Positions 12,503-24,479 of a stretch of DNA of 64,000 nt are shown here, piece after piece. The notes under the pieces were generated by a model that was not told the DNA's origin, did no database searches, and saw only the letters and a list, made by a program, of their open reading frames with translations. Made by a program: the position numbers and the translations under genes. The DNA comes from Neelides folsomi (Eukaryota > Arthropoda > Collembola > Neelipleona > Neelidae): positions 1 to 64,000 of the forward strand of contig JAQGBZ010000230.1 of NCBI GenBank assembly GCA_034687125.1. The letters run 5' to 3'. The first letter of the stretch is position 1. Each line of letters begins with the position of its first letter.

Positions 12503-13877
12503 AGTTATGTCATAATCATTTAGTTGTGAAAGGAAATAAGAATTTATTTATATAGAATTATAAAGACACTTGTGAAGTTGAACTGAGATTTAACTGAGAT
12601 TTAAAAATGGTCATTTTTACCAATCTGCTTTTTAAATCTCGTCCGCTGCGCAATTGACCAGTTACACAGCTTACACATACAAGGATTATTTTATTATATT
12701 TAAATATTTACAGTATTAGTATTAGTCTTACGCCAATTGAATAACTACTATATATAATAAATACCATATATCCATATATTGCATTTATCATTATAGAATC
12801 AATTATTGAGTTAATTTCAATTTAAGTTTCAACTCATTGAATGTTGTCTGTGAATTTGATTTGATTTGCGCCTTTGGCCGTGAGGAGGTTGAGGAGTTGA
12901 AAGGAGTCGTTTAAACATTATTAAGATTGTAAGATGAAAAGGGAATTCCATTTCAAGTTCTCTGAACTGATCTTGAACTTCACCTCTTTCACACTCTGTG
13001 GGAATATCATGGTCATCCAAGGAGAGATTGCAAAGAGGAGAATGCAAATACAATCTATTCTTCACACACGTGCTTTATTACACCTTTTTACATTATTTTT
13101 AATATTAAAAAATTGTTCATTTTATCCACTTTTCCACAGACTACAAAATAATAAAAATCATTCAATTTTTTAAGCTTTAATTTGTTAATTTTTATTCAAA
13201 GTTTTTAACATTGAATGCATGGTTTAAACACAGAAATGCTTTCGCCTAATGTCAGTAAAGAACGATTGTGAAATTATCATTTTGCGATCAATCATTTTCA
13301 ATTTTAAGAATTATTTCATATTAATCCACGTTTATGTTCAATTACCATATACTGTGGAAGTATGTTTGTCGATTATGTAACTTGATGAACTTATCACTTA
13401 ATGGTGCTAAATGAGGATTAAATTGTAACAAAACAATAAACATAGATTTATTCAACACAATAAATCTAATTCTACTTTGAGGAGCGCTTGAGTTCGTTCT
13501 CGCCTTTGCGAGACACAAAGGAATAATGTGAATGCCTGTTGCATTTCCTCTTCCAGGTTTCCAGGTGAAGACAAAGAAAGGACTCTTACCTTTTTAATTA
13601 CCCTAAATATAAATAGCTCATTCATAACTAAAGTATTCGCCGTCAATACTTCATATTCGATTAGATAAAAGATAAGTATTATTAAGTTACTTATAGTAGT
13701 TATACTTTTATAAAAGAAATTACATGTACATATTAAATATCTACTACCTATAATATGTATTTGTAGATATGACAAGTGCTGATGATGAAATTGCAGGTAG
13801 TAAGTATATAGATTACAGAATATACTTCATTTATTAAATTAGTTAAACAAGCTTATTTTGTAAAAACTCTCTATATA
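12503..13877. other. Intergenic region with two GC-richer patches
   Basis: Patches at 12829-13075 and 13480-13620 stand out from AT-rich DNA. On the minus strand they carry short open frames (78 and 107 codons) with splice-like borders: an acceptor-like CCCACAG near 12998 and a donor-like AAAAAGGTAAGAG near 13590. No family is recognisable, so no gene is called. Confidence 0.3.
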
Positions 13878-14953
13878 ATGAAAATATTCATATTAATTGC
13901 GATTTGGGGAGTTTTTGCAACTTCTTCAGGTATTTTTTAAAAAAAGACATTATTTATTTTAAAATTGTTAAACATTCGAATATTTGATTAAGGTTTTCGG
14001 ATTCCTCTCGACCAAGAAATTCAAATCATTGGAGGAAGTGTCGTCGATCCTCATTCAATTCTTCACTTTGTTTCCATTTCTTTCCGAGACAGCGGACGGC
14101 ATATGTGTGGAGGAGCCATTGTATCACACAATGCAATTGTTACAGCGGGTAAATTCAAATTATTAAAAAACAAGTTTAAATGTTACTTAATTATTGTCAA
14201 TATACATATAAATATTGTTATTGTAATTAAGATTTTTTTAAATAGGCATTGATATTTTTATATTTTTTAAGCTCATTGTGCTGAATTGAGCGGCAGCGCA
14301 TCATCGTTCCTTATAACCGCCGGAGCTCACGATTTGAATCACAACGGAGGAACTTGGCAAATCCGGAGTGGACAAATCAAAAAAACCCATGAGAATTACA
14401 CCGAAGAGACTTTTACCAATGATATTGCCATCATTTGGGTTTCTCAACCCTTCGAGTTCAATGAATATGTTCAGCCGATTAAAATTGCTCCTGCTGGCTA
14501 CGACGCTGATTTGGGAATTGAGCTCAACGTTGCAGGATTTGGCTCGACAAGTGAAGGAGGAGATTTGAGTGAGAAACTTCATTCCGTTGATGTTCCAGTT
14601 TGGACAGATGAAAATTGTCGATCTGCGTATAGCGGATTTAATCAAATTGCAGATTCCATGATTTGTGCGGGACTTCCTGAAGGAGGAAAAGATTCATGCA
14701 GTGGAGATTCTGGAGGTAAATTTAATTTAATTTAAATTAACTCATATTATTTACATTACTAATATTCACATAGGATAAATTGATACATTTTTTATTTTTT
14801 TACTTAGGACCTTTGACCCAAAAACTTGGTAGTGAAACTTTATTTGTTGGAATTGTCTCTTGGGGTCGAGGATGTGCAATGCCAAATTCACCCGGAGTTA
14901 ACACGGAAGTTTCTTATTTCACAAATTGGATCACTAATAATTTAAATGTATAG
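13878..14953 (+). CDS. Secreted trypsin-like serine protease (S1 family)
   Basis: Four exons, 13878-13929, 13993-14148, 14272-14715 and 14808-14953, join in phase to 265 residues. Exon 1 is a signal peptide (MKIFILIAIWGVFATSS). The protease domain begins IIGGSVVD. The triad is complete: His in VTAAHC, Asp in NDIAII, Ser in GDSGGPL. Asp189 is present (KDSCSGDSGG) and the pocket glycines lie in SWGRGC and SPGVNT, so cleavage after Lys/Arg is expected. Six cysteines fit the three standard invertebrate disulfides. An oddity: the residue before IIGG is Gln (DQEIQ), not Lys/Arg, so the zymogen is not set up for tryptic self-activation. A polyadenylation-type AATAAA lies at 14972. Likely digestive or extracellular. 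Confidence 0.93.
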
Positions 14954-15224
14954 AGAGTACATTTAAATATTAATAAATATTCTTAACAGTTAAAAATGAA
15001 TGTTATATGAAAAATGAATAAATTAAATAATTAATTTTTAATAAAAAAGAATTTGAAGCAAATAATGTTTTATTGATACATAATGGATTTATTTTTAAAT
15101 ATTTTTATTCTAATTAAGCGCATTAAGTAAATCATATTATTTGATTGGATTCGATTTATGATAGAACTCTTATTAATTTCATATTGCCGAAATTTTGAAC
15201 AATCCAACTAGTATTAAAGTAACT

Positions 15225-17061
15225 TTAGGTTGAAACAACCATTGCCGTTGTTCTTCCATTTTGGTTGGAATTGGAATTAGTTTCATGATTTTGACATTTG
15301 GTGGTTCTTTGGTTTGGCTCTTGGGTTCTATACCAATAGGGATTGTATGACGTTCTTTGATTATTCCAATTTTGGGTCCTATACATATTGTCATAGTTGA
15401 ACGTTGTTTGTTGATTCCACCATGATTGAGTTCTGTAATCACCGCTATAGGGATAATATGTCGTTCGTTGGTTGTGTTGGCTGCAGTCGCACGGTTGGTG
15501 CCAATTTTGAGTCGTTCTTTGATTTTCCCACCAGTTTTGGGCTCTGTACTGGTTTGGATTCTGCGTGGTCCATCTTTGATTATCCCACCAGTTTTGTGTT
15601 CTGTACTGATTTGGATTGTGCGTGGTTCTTCGTTGCATATCCCAGTTTTGGGTTCTGTACTGGTTTGGATTCTGCGTGGTCCATCTTTGATTATCCCACC
15701 AGTTTTGTGTTCTATACTGATTTGGATTGTATGTTGTTCTTTGATTTTCCCACCAGTTTTGGGTTCTGTATTGATTTGGATTCTGCGTAGACCATCTTTG
15801 GTTATTCCACCAGTTTTGTGTTTTGTATTGGTTTGGATTCTGCGTAGACCATCTTTGATTATTCCACCAGTTTTGGGTTCTGTATTGATTTGGATTCTGC
15901 GTAGACCATATTTGGTTATTCCACCAGTTTTGTGTTCTGTATTGGTTTGGATTCTGCGTAGACCATCTTTGATTATCCCACCAGTTCTCCGTTCTATATT
16001 GGTTTGGATTCTGCGTAGTCCATCTTTGGTTGTCCCACCAGTTTTGTGTTCTGTACTGATTTGGATTTTGCGTGGTTCTTCTTTGCATATCCCACCAGTT
16101 TTGAGTTCTATACTGATTTGGATTGTATGTTGTTCTTTGATTTTCCCACCAGTTTTGCGTTCTGTAGCGAATTGGATTCTGCGTGGTCCATCTTTGATTT
16201 TCCCACCAGTTCTGCGTTCTATATTGGTTTGGATTCTGCGTAGTCCATCTTTGGTTGTCCCACCAGTTTTGAGTTCTGTATTGGTTTGGATTCTGCGTTG
16301 TCCATCTCTGGTTGTCCCACCAGTTTTGAGTTCTGTATTGGTTTGGATTCTGCGTGGTCCATCTTTGATTATCCCACCAGTTTTGTGTTCTGTACTGGTT
16401 TGGATTCTGCGTAGTCCATCTTTGATTTTCCCACCAGTTTTGAGTTCTAAATCTAGTTGGATTATTTGTTTGGTAGTTCCATGGACCATTATTGGCATTC
16501 AATGGTTTAAATGTCGTTCCTTGATTCCATCTATTGCTTGTTTGGATATTTTGAAAAACAACGTTATTGGGACGAGATGTTGACCATTGTCTTACTACTT
16601 GACCTTGAGGTCGAACACTCCCTTTCTGAACATTTCCATTGCGTGGTGTGGTTTTAAAGTTTGCTGGGGCTCCTCGAGATGTTTTCTGGAATTGTTTTCT
16701 AAAATAATTAAAAATATAATTGTCTCAATTAAGCCAATTTATAAACTTGAAAAATAATTATTAATCAACCAGTTTCTTTACAGGAATATTGACATAAATT
16801 TTAATTACTGTAAATAATTTTAAACTTACGGTTCAATTACAATGTCTGATTCAAAAGATTCATCCGATATTGGAGACTCTTCCTGTTTAAATGAAAATGT
16901 TTAATCCTTAAAAAAGCTTATAATTATTATTCTGCAATTCGCTAATTACCTAATGTTAATTAGAATTTTGATGTTAATTTGTAAAATATTGATACCTTTT
17001 GAGCTAACGTTGCAAAAATAGCAAACGTTGCAAAAATGAAAAATGTTAGCGAGATTCTCAT
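15225..17061 (-). CDS. Secreted Trp/Asn/Gln/Arg-rich protein with 19-residue tandem repeats
   Basis: Three exons, 17061-16996, 16882-16830 and 16698-15225, join in phase to 530 residues. Exon 1 encodes a signal peptide (LTFFIFATFAIFATLAQ). Exon 2 is a short acidic linker (EESPISDESFESD). Exon 3 begins with a basic Gln/Asn-rich segment and then holds about 17 regular copies of RTQNWW[D/E/N]NQRW[T/S]TQNPNQY, followed by two or three decayed copies. Few cysteines occur: a CDC motif near the end of the array and one close to the C-terminus. Each unit pairs two Trp, one Tyr and an Arg with polar amides. I recognise no family. The composition suggests a structural, adhesive, silk-like or cuticular secretion; that is inference. 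The array is open in other frames too, because the 57-bp unit is divisible by three. Confidence 0.8.
15560..16450 (-). repeat. 57-bp coding minisatellite (about 17 units)
   Basis: Tandem units encode the 19-residue repeat of the secreted protein. Variants such as ENQRTTYN and DMQRRTT recur in two blocks, about 15640-15760 and 16070-16180, suggesting multi-unit duplication inside the array. Confidence 0.85.
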
Positions 17062-17291
17062 TTTCGTTACAGACTCAGCGAATTGAAAAACGAGATTGAA
17101 ATTCTGTTTCAATATTCTCTGAGTAAATGCCTTCCATCATGAATAGAATATTTGTTCTGGTACATTGTTAAAATTTAATCAAATAATCAAATAACGTCTC
17201 ATAAACATAATCAGGATTATAACATTTGATTTGTAAATGAAAAGACCAGATTTATTTGCATTTCTAAACCTTGGCAATTTTGACAGATTAC

Positions 17292-18940
17292 AATTACCCG
17301 ATACCCGACGTGCTATTTGGCCAAATACCCGATGTACTTATTACCCGATACCCGACGAAATACATTACATAGCCTATCTTATCTTCCATTTAGCCGATGA
17401 CCCGACGTACTAATAAGCCGATACCCGATATAATATTTAACTGAATTGGCTTGCTTTAGTCTACCATTAACATATAAATCCCAAGTTCCCCATTCCTATA
17501 TTTTACATACAATTTCTTACCCGAAGTAATATTTACCCGAATTAGCTTAATTTAGTATGCCATTAACTTGCAATTTTCATGTTCCACCTTCCACTTTCAT
17601 ATAAACATGCGAAGTGCAAATACTTAATTAAGCTTTTATCTATTTAATATCCTCAAAATTTAAATGATATTTTACCTAAATGTCGAAATGGAATATTATA
17701 GGTGTGGACAATAATAATGATAATGATATAAAGTCTGGAATGGTAAAATAAATAAAAAAACAGTAGTGATTAGCAATTTATTTGTTCAAATAATTATTAG
17801 GCATATGTCGTTGTGCAACTATAAATTCATGCTTTATATCTTTTAGCATTATGATACATTTTATATTTGATTAATAATGAATCTTATTATCAGATACATG
17901 TTTTTTAATATAATATTAAAACTAAATTATATTTATTAAACTACTTATATAAATATTTATAACGCCAAATTATTTGTATTATGCATATTGTAATATATAA
18001 ATGCAAATAATAAATTCGCATACATAGGTATATATGGTAATTTGTATTTTATTCTAAATATCGTTTATTTATAAATGTAAAAATGGTACTTTAAACAATG
18101 ATAATTTATTTATAATTTTCCAAATAATCAATTAATTATGGAGTAATTATTTAATTTTAAATTGTTTTTTTAAATATTAAAATTAATATAAAATTTTTAT
18201 AATATATAAATTAAAAAGTAACTACCTAATACAAACATTTTAATTAAACATTCAATCATTAGACTTAATTAACCAAACCGAATCAACTGAACATTTTGAG
18301 CCAATAACACTGGTAATTAGTATATCGGGTCGAGCATCAGGTTAGGAATTGTATGATTTGCATCTATAAAAATGAGGTATTTCGAAATTAAAAGTTAATT
18401 TCATATCATCCGGGTAATTATAGTACGTCGGGTGCGATATTGTATATAAACTATACAAATGGGGGATTTAGGGATTTTTAAGTCAATGGCAGACTAATAA
18501 GTACCAATTCGGGTAAATAGTACGTCGGGTGAGAAATTGTATGTAAGGGATATATAGGGGATAGATGCAATAAGTTAATGACAGACTAAAGTAAGTCCGT
18601 TCGGGTAATTAGGGCGTCGTGTCGATCGGGTGAGATTTTGTATGTAAACTATATAAATGGGGAATTTAGCGCTTTTTAAGTTAATAGCAGACTAAAAAGA
18701 GCCAATTCGGGTAAATAGTCGTCGGGTGAGGAATTGCAAGTAAGGTATAGAAAGGGGAAAATTTGGAATTTATTCAAGCCAATTCGGTTAAATAGTACAT
18801 CGGGTATCGGCTTATTAGTACGTCGGGTCATCGGCTAAATAGAAGATAAGATAGGCCATGTAATGTATTTCGTCGGGTATCGGGTAATTAGCACATCGGG
18901 TATTCGGGCAAATAGTTCATCGGGTATCGGGTAATTAGTA
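17292..18940. mobile_element. 1.6-kb foldback-type element with CCCGA-rich inverted arms
   Basis: The left arm (17292 to about 17600) is repeated in reverse complement at the right end (about 18300-18940). Both share, in mirrored order, ATTACCCGATACCCGACG, a GAAATACATTACAT stretch, a CCTATCTTATCTTC stretch and TTTAGCCGATGACCCGACG. The right arm contains three or four internal sub-repeats of about 110-125 bp, each with a CCCGACGTACTATTTACCC-like word and a TTAGTCTGCCATTAACTT-like word. The 600-bp centre is AT-rich and non-coding. No transposase was seen. The structure resembles foldback elements or a large MITE; no target duplication could be fixed. Confidence 0.75.
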
Positions 18941-19537
18941 GTTGCCCACAATTTTATCACTTGTCCAAATATTTATTTTATCATTTTTATTAAATCCCCA
19001 ATTTGACTTAAATTTGATCCTTTGTATGATGCACTTTTCTTTCAAAAAATATTTACCAACTTATATAATTACAAAAATCCAAATCTTATTTATTAACTTC
19101 TACATTTACTATCTACGTATATAAAGTTAAACATTTTACATAAAATATTTAAATTTATTAAACATACAAAAATCATTAAACTAATAATACTTTGATTATT
19201 CATTTATTAAATAATCTGTTTATTTAGTTTATAATTTTTTGTGCTGTAAGTGTAAATATATAGCAAAAATAAATTCAATTTTTTTCTCTGACGTTTATTA
19301 TTCTCAGAATTATTCTCAATTTTAGAGCATTTGTACAATCACAATTCATCCTATACTTCATTAAATGAAAATGATCGAATTTAGAATTTAAAGCAATATA
19401 ATTTTTAATATTGTTAAATAAGATTAAATAATATATAACATTTTCTCTAAAACAGCATTTGTATACGTTTATCATGTATAATTTTTATCTATATATTAAT
19501 ATTAAATACAGGTACACGTGGCTTAGCTATAATTGTA
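18941..19537. other. AT-rich spacer
   Basis: This AT-rich spacer lies between the foldback element and the Tc1-type element. I see no gene or repeat in it. Confidence 0.5.
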
Positions 19538-20831
19538 CCACTTCGCGCCAATCAAAAAGAGAATTTGGTTTGGACCTTCCCTTTTTCTTTTCTTTCGCTT
19601 CCAATTTTTCGGTGATGAAATGCGTTTTGCTTATTAAATATTTAAATTATGGCTAAAAGAAAGCCGACACATCCTGAATTAATTAATTTGATAAAGCTAA
19701 AATTAAGAGAAAATAAAACGGCAAGAGAGATTCAACAGGATTTGTGCAATATAATTTCAAAATCAGCAATTTACAAATTGATCAGGAAAATAAAAAATGG
19801 CTTTGATTTTCTTCAAAAACGTAAAACAGGGGACAGAACAAAAACGACTAAAGCTCAAAACAAAGTTCTAGAAAAGGTAATTTTAAGTAATAGATTTAGC
19901 ACTTTTGCAGAAATTGCAAAAATTTAGAGTCATAGAATAGGAATTGAAGTGAGTGAAAATACGGCAAAGAGAAGAGCAAAGACGCTTGGTTATGGTTCGT
20001 ATTCCACAAAGAATAAACCATTCTTGACTCCAACAATGAAAATGAAGAGACTCCAATGGGCAGAAAAACATCGACGATGGGCCCAAGAACAATGGAATGA
20101 TGTTTGTTAAAGTGATGAGTCGACTTGTTTCGTGTTTGAAGGCAACAATTCTTCACGTGTAATAAGGAAAAAGGTTTTAAAAATTCCCACTTTTTTTAAA
20201 TTTAATTAGTTGCACAATGAGGATTTATTTCAACATTTCTCTTGACTCTTTAGGATGAAGGATTGCATCATGACTGCATTAACAAAAAGGTTAAACACCC
20301 ACGGATGGTGATGATTTGGGGCGTTATGAGTTCAAGAGGTGTTGGGAATCTCGCATTTGTGGACGGGACAGTGAATCAACATTCATATCAAAAAATTTTG
20401 AAATTTCATCTTCTCCCATCAATTCCCAAATTGGCCCCAAATGGAAGTTTTGTCTTCCAACAAGACTCTGCTCCGCCACACACCGCTAAATTCACCAAAT
20501 ATTGACCCGTCCGTCATCAAAATTCAACCAATACTGACGAATTAAAGAGGGTCGTCAAAGAAGAATGGGAGAAAATTAGCCAAGAAACATGCCAGCGCCT
20601 TGTATCTTCAATGCCTCGTAGTATCAGGGAAATTATTAAAGCTAAGGGTGGAGTGACAAAATATTAATTACTTAAAATTCCTTTAAAAATTTAAAAATCT
20701 GTTCATTTTAGTTAGAATATGTGTTTTAAACATTCAAAATATAAGCACGAAATAAGCATAATTCAATGGAAATAAAGGAAGGTAACTTAGAAAGATCAAA
20801 CCATTTTCTCTTCTTGATTGGCGCGAAGTGG
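19538..20831 (+). mobile_element. Tc1/mariner-type transposon, 1294 bp, with intact ends
   Basis: Both ends read CCACTTCGCGCCAATCAA inward and continue for about 26 bp with one mismatch. A TA dinucleotide flanks each end (19536-19537 and 20832-20833), the classic Tc1/mariner target duplication. The interior holds a broken transposase. The ends are well preserved although the coding part is dead. Confidence 0.92.
19649..20668 (+). pseudogene. Decayed Tc1-type transposase
   Basis: The frame opens with MAKRKPTHPELINLIKLKL and shows a helix-turn-helix part (SAIYKLIRKIK). It is cut by a TAG at 19925 and a TAA at 20108. The first catalytic block (SDESTCFVFEG) and the second (FQQDSAPPHTAKF) can be recognised, with HPRMVMIWGVMSSRGVGNLAF between them. 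After a stop near 20503 only a tail (LKRVVKEEWEKI) remains. The usual third block with its SPDLNPIE-like motif is missing, which looks like an internal deletion. The stretch 20174-20252 has intron-like borders. The copy is inactive. Confidence 0.85.
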
Positions 20832-20833
20832 TA

Positions 20834-21649
20834 TATTATACTTATACTTACTATTAAATAAAAAATTGTTTTATAATGTTCTAATCATTTACTTTTATGT
20901 AATTAGTAAAAAAACAATTGTGAATATATTATATATTTATACATCACCGATGAAGTTGCATAAATAATTTTTTCAACCCAGTCCTTATATATTTGAGATT
21001 TGAATTAGTGAATATTTTTGCCCACTTGGAGTCTCCAAAACCTCTGGGGTGTTTCTCCCCCACAACCTTGGAAGTCCATTTAAAACCAACGAAGCTTAAG
21101 CTCGAAGTTAAAAACTACAAGTGAAGAGTGACACTCAGTTTAAAACACAATTCACAATACCTTTTTTGTACTTCTTTCTTTCGCTCATATATAGACTTGC
21201 ATTTAGATTTAGAATTTAGATTTACATCATAAGTATAGCATCAATATCTCCCTTCTTTTTTCTCCTTATATGTAGAAGGAAGAGAAAAAAGATATTGAAC
21301 CATTTTGATTTATGTCCTTAATGAACCTTCATTGTCCACAATCGTATGTTGGTGATAAAACATTAACTATTAGATAATACCACAAAGTACACAACTCAGT
21401 AATAAATTCATCATTATAAAATCATTTACTTTTTCATAGATAAAAATACATACAAGGCACATCTTTATCTTTGGTGTAAAAAATATACCACTTAAATTAC
21501 CTTGTGTATAAAATATTAAAATATCATTCAGTTCATTCTACATTAAACGTTAAAAAATTTTTTACTTAAGTAGTGTGCAAAAAACAAATTATAAATACAA
21601 CTAGCCAATTATTTAATATTTTTTAAACTGTTTTTTCTTTGGTTAAAAA
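20834..21649. other. Region upstream of P450
   Basis: AT-rich, with a somewhat GC-richer patch at 21020-21130. No coding exon was found; it presumably includes the P450 promoter. Confidence 0.4.
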
Positions 21650-24106
21650 ATGTTCGAGACAATCGCATTGGTTGGCATTTTCTTGTTTATTTTAATAATT
21701 TTATCTCTGGTCGTTTATGCGAGATGGAATTACGGAGTTTTGGAAAAATTGGGAATTCCCGTTGTTAAGCCAACTTTGTTGTTGGGAAGTTCGCCTGATT
21801 TGCATTTGAAAGTTACTCATATGGAGGACATTGAACGATACAAAAAATATGGGCCCGTTTTTGGAGTAAGAATTTAATTAATTTAATGAAATCAGCATTT
21901 TTTAAATTTCAGTAATTTTTGAGATTTTTTTTAAATTAGCTAAATATTTTTTATTAATTAAATTAATTTTTAAAGGTATATGAAGGACGGCAACCACATA
22001 TCTTTATCTGCGACCCAGAACTTGTCCATTTTGTGACAGTTGAAGACTACGAACATTTTAAAAGAAGGAGAGAAATCGACTTTGGCTTCCCCGTCTTCAA
22101 CGAGTTCATCGACTTCCAACCTTGTAAAATCCCATCTTGGATTTCCTTCGCTTTAAAAGAAATCTCACCCATTTTTAAACTTTTTTTCCATCTCCACGAC
22201 TCGTTTTATTTCGCTATTTAAATGCTTTTCACTTCAACTCGTCCCTTCGATTTAAATCTCAATAATGATAAGTTTGAGAGCCAAAATGTCATGTGCCAAT
22301 TGAATTCACTTTCTAACCCTCATTGTTGTTGATATTTAACGAACCCTTTAATTCTTGTTATTTGGTGTAAGTGACTTAAATGCATTAAATGCTGCAGATG
22401 ATTCCTAGTGGGAAATTAAATACTCTTTTTAATAACTTGTTTTTCTTCTCTTAAATCCGGACGGCTGTTGTTAAATAAATACAATGGGACTTGACATAGA
22501 GGAAATTAATGGCCAAGTAAACTGGTCTTCATTTTTATATAACTTTGATTTTCATTCTTTTATTCTTTTACTAATTTCCTTTCAGTTTTATTTATCACCT
22601 TTAATTGTCTATATTTAATTTAGTTAAAATAGTAATTAATGAATTAATATTGTTTAATTGTTTAACTAAATATTTAATATTAATTAATTAATTTTATTTT
22701 GGTTATTTTTGAAGATGACAAATGGAAAGTATTGCGAAGTTTGTGGACGCCTCATTTCACTTCAAGCAAAATCAAAACCAACTTTGGGCCAAGAATTAAC
22801 GAAGCTGTGAAAGATTTAGCAACTTATATGGATTCAATTGGGGATAAAAATGGAAATATTTGCAACTTTCAAGTCAGAGAGTAAGCAAAAATCAAATGGA
22901 GATTTCTAATAAATTAAAATTTAATTAAAATAGAACGGTTTCATCATCAAATTATTTCTTTAAAATGTTTTTAATATTATAATTTTTTATATTTTTATTA
23001 ATAGGCTTTATGGCGGATTCCTCATTGATTCTCAAACGAGGGCAATTTACGGACTGAAGCTTGATGATCCTTATGGAAAGAAAAATCACTTCAAGGAGAA
23101 TTTGGACATTATGAATGGAATTGATCAAGAAATCAATTTCATGTATACTCTGATATGTAATAAATACAACATTATATATCAGGTCCTATCATATTTAGCA
23201 ATTTTAAAATTAATTTAATAAATTAATTGTAAATTAACTAATTATTTATTAAAACAATTTATTTATTATTATTATTAATTATTTTAATTTTTAGTGGTTT
23301 TTCCATTTTTGATTAAAATCCTGCCGAGTGAATTCGGCCGTCCGATAGAATTCATGGACACGTTCCATCGCATCATAAAAGACCGAATGGCGAGCGGGAA
23401 CAAACAAAATGATCTTCTGGACGGTTTCGTAGAAGCTTACAAGAAAACCTCAACGGACGAAAATTACAAAAAAGTTGGAATCACCGAAGTTTCGATTATT
23501 TCCCAAGCCGTGACGGCCATGATTGCCGGTTTCGAACCAATGGCCTCCGTCATGTCTTTCCTTTCTTTCGTTTTCGCATCGAACAAAGAAATCCAAGAAA
23601 AAGCATACAAAGAAGTTAATTCTCATTTCCAAGCCAAGAAACAAATCACCATGGAGAGCTTGGCCGAATTGCCATATTTGACCGGATGCGTTTTGGAATG
23701 TTTGCGCCTTTATCCGCCATTTGTAAGGTTCGAGCGCATGTGCACTAAAGACTGGGAACGGAACGGTGTTGAAGTTAAGAAAGGAATGGTTGTGCAATTT
23801 CCCGCTTGGGCCTTGAACCGACATTCGGATTCTTTCCCGGACCAACCGGAGGAATTCAAACCGGAGCGGTTCATGGGAGATGAAAAGAACCGAAGTTTGA
23901 AAGGACTGTACACATATGGAAGTGGGCTTAAAAACTGCGTTGGTTCAAGATTGGCCAATGATTCCATGATTATTGGAATGGCGGGAGCGATGAATGAATA
24001 TGAATTCAAGTTGAGGGAAAATAGCAAAATGGAGTGCAAACCTGGGGCACTTTTTATTGTCAAATATGAACCTATTCATTTGGATTTAATTAAAAGGAAA
24101 AAATAA
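21650..24106 (+). CDS. Cytochrome P450, CYP3-clan-like, with altered signature motifs
   Basis: Five exons, 21650-21865, 21976-22123, 22715-22880, 23005-23156 and 23295-24106, join in phase to 497 residues. The N-terminus is a membrane anchor (TIALVGIFLFILIILSLVVYA), as in microsomal P450s. The C-helix WxxxR is seen as DKWKVLRSLWTPHF. ExxR is ECLRLYPP, and the PxRF motif is FKPERF. The haem-thiolate loop reads YTYGSGLKNCVGSRLA: the Cys is kept, but the usual leading Phe is Tyr and the Pro-Arg before Asn-Cys is Leu-Lys. The I-helix reads AGFEPMAS, without the Thr that normally helps oxygen activation. Monooxygenase chemistry is likely but may be atypical. The donor of exon 2 (CCTT before GTAAAA) is the least certain junction. 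Confidence 0.92.
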
Positions 24107-24479
24107 AAAATATTGATTTTGAATTTAATAATAAAATAATACTTTTAGTTATTTTCATTGAACACTATTCTTTTCATTGAATATAACTTTGAAATTCCAT
24201 AAATTTTATTAAATGCACAAAATAATATTTCCAGGAAAAAACTTAAATTAAAAACTTAAAAATTCAATTCATATATTTAAAGAATGAGTTACATAAAAAT
24301 AAATCGGAAGTCTCTAATTTATGCATTAATTATAAAATATTTGTAGTAATTTTAAGTTGTAGTAATTATTTATGAAAGAAATTCGATTTATTGTATATTA
24401 GAATAAAATCGTAGGAATTTCAATTTCAATTATTAATGGAATTTTACTTTGAGGTTTATTCGCAACAGCAATAATATCC

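Noticed and set aside
15179-16498. A 439-codon minus-strand frame and a 385-codon plus-strand frame over the 57-bp repeat array
   Set aside because: They follow from the stop-free repeat unit. Only the frame called as CDS is preceded by phased exons with a signal peptide.
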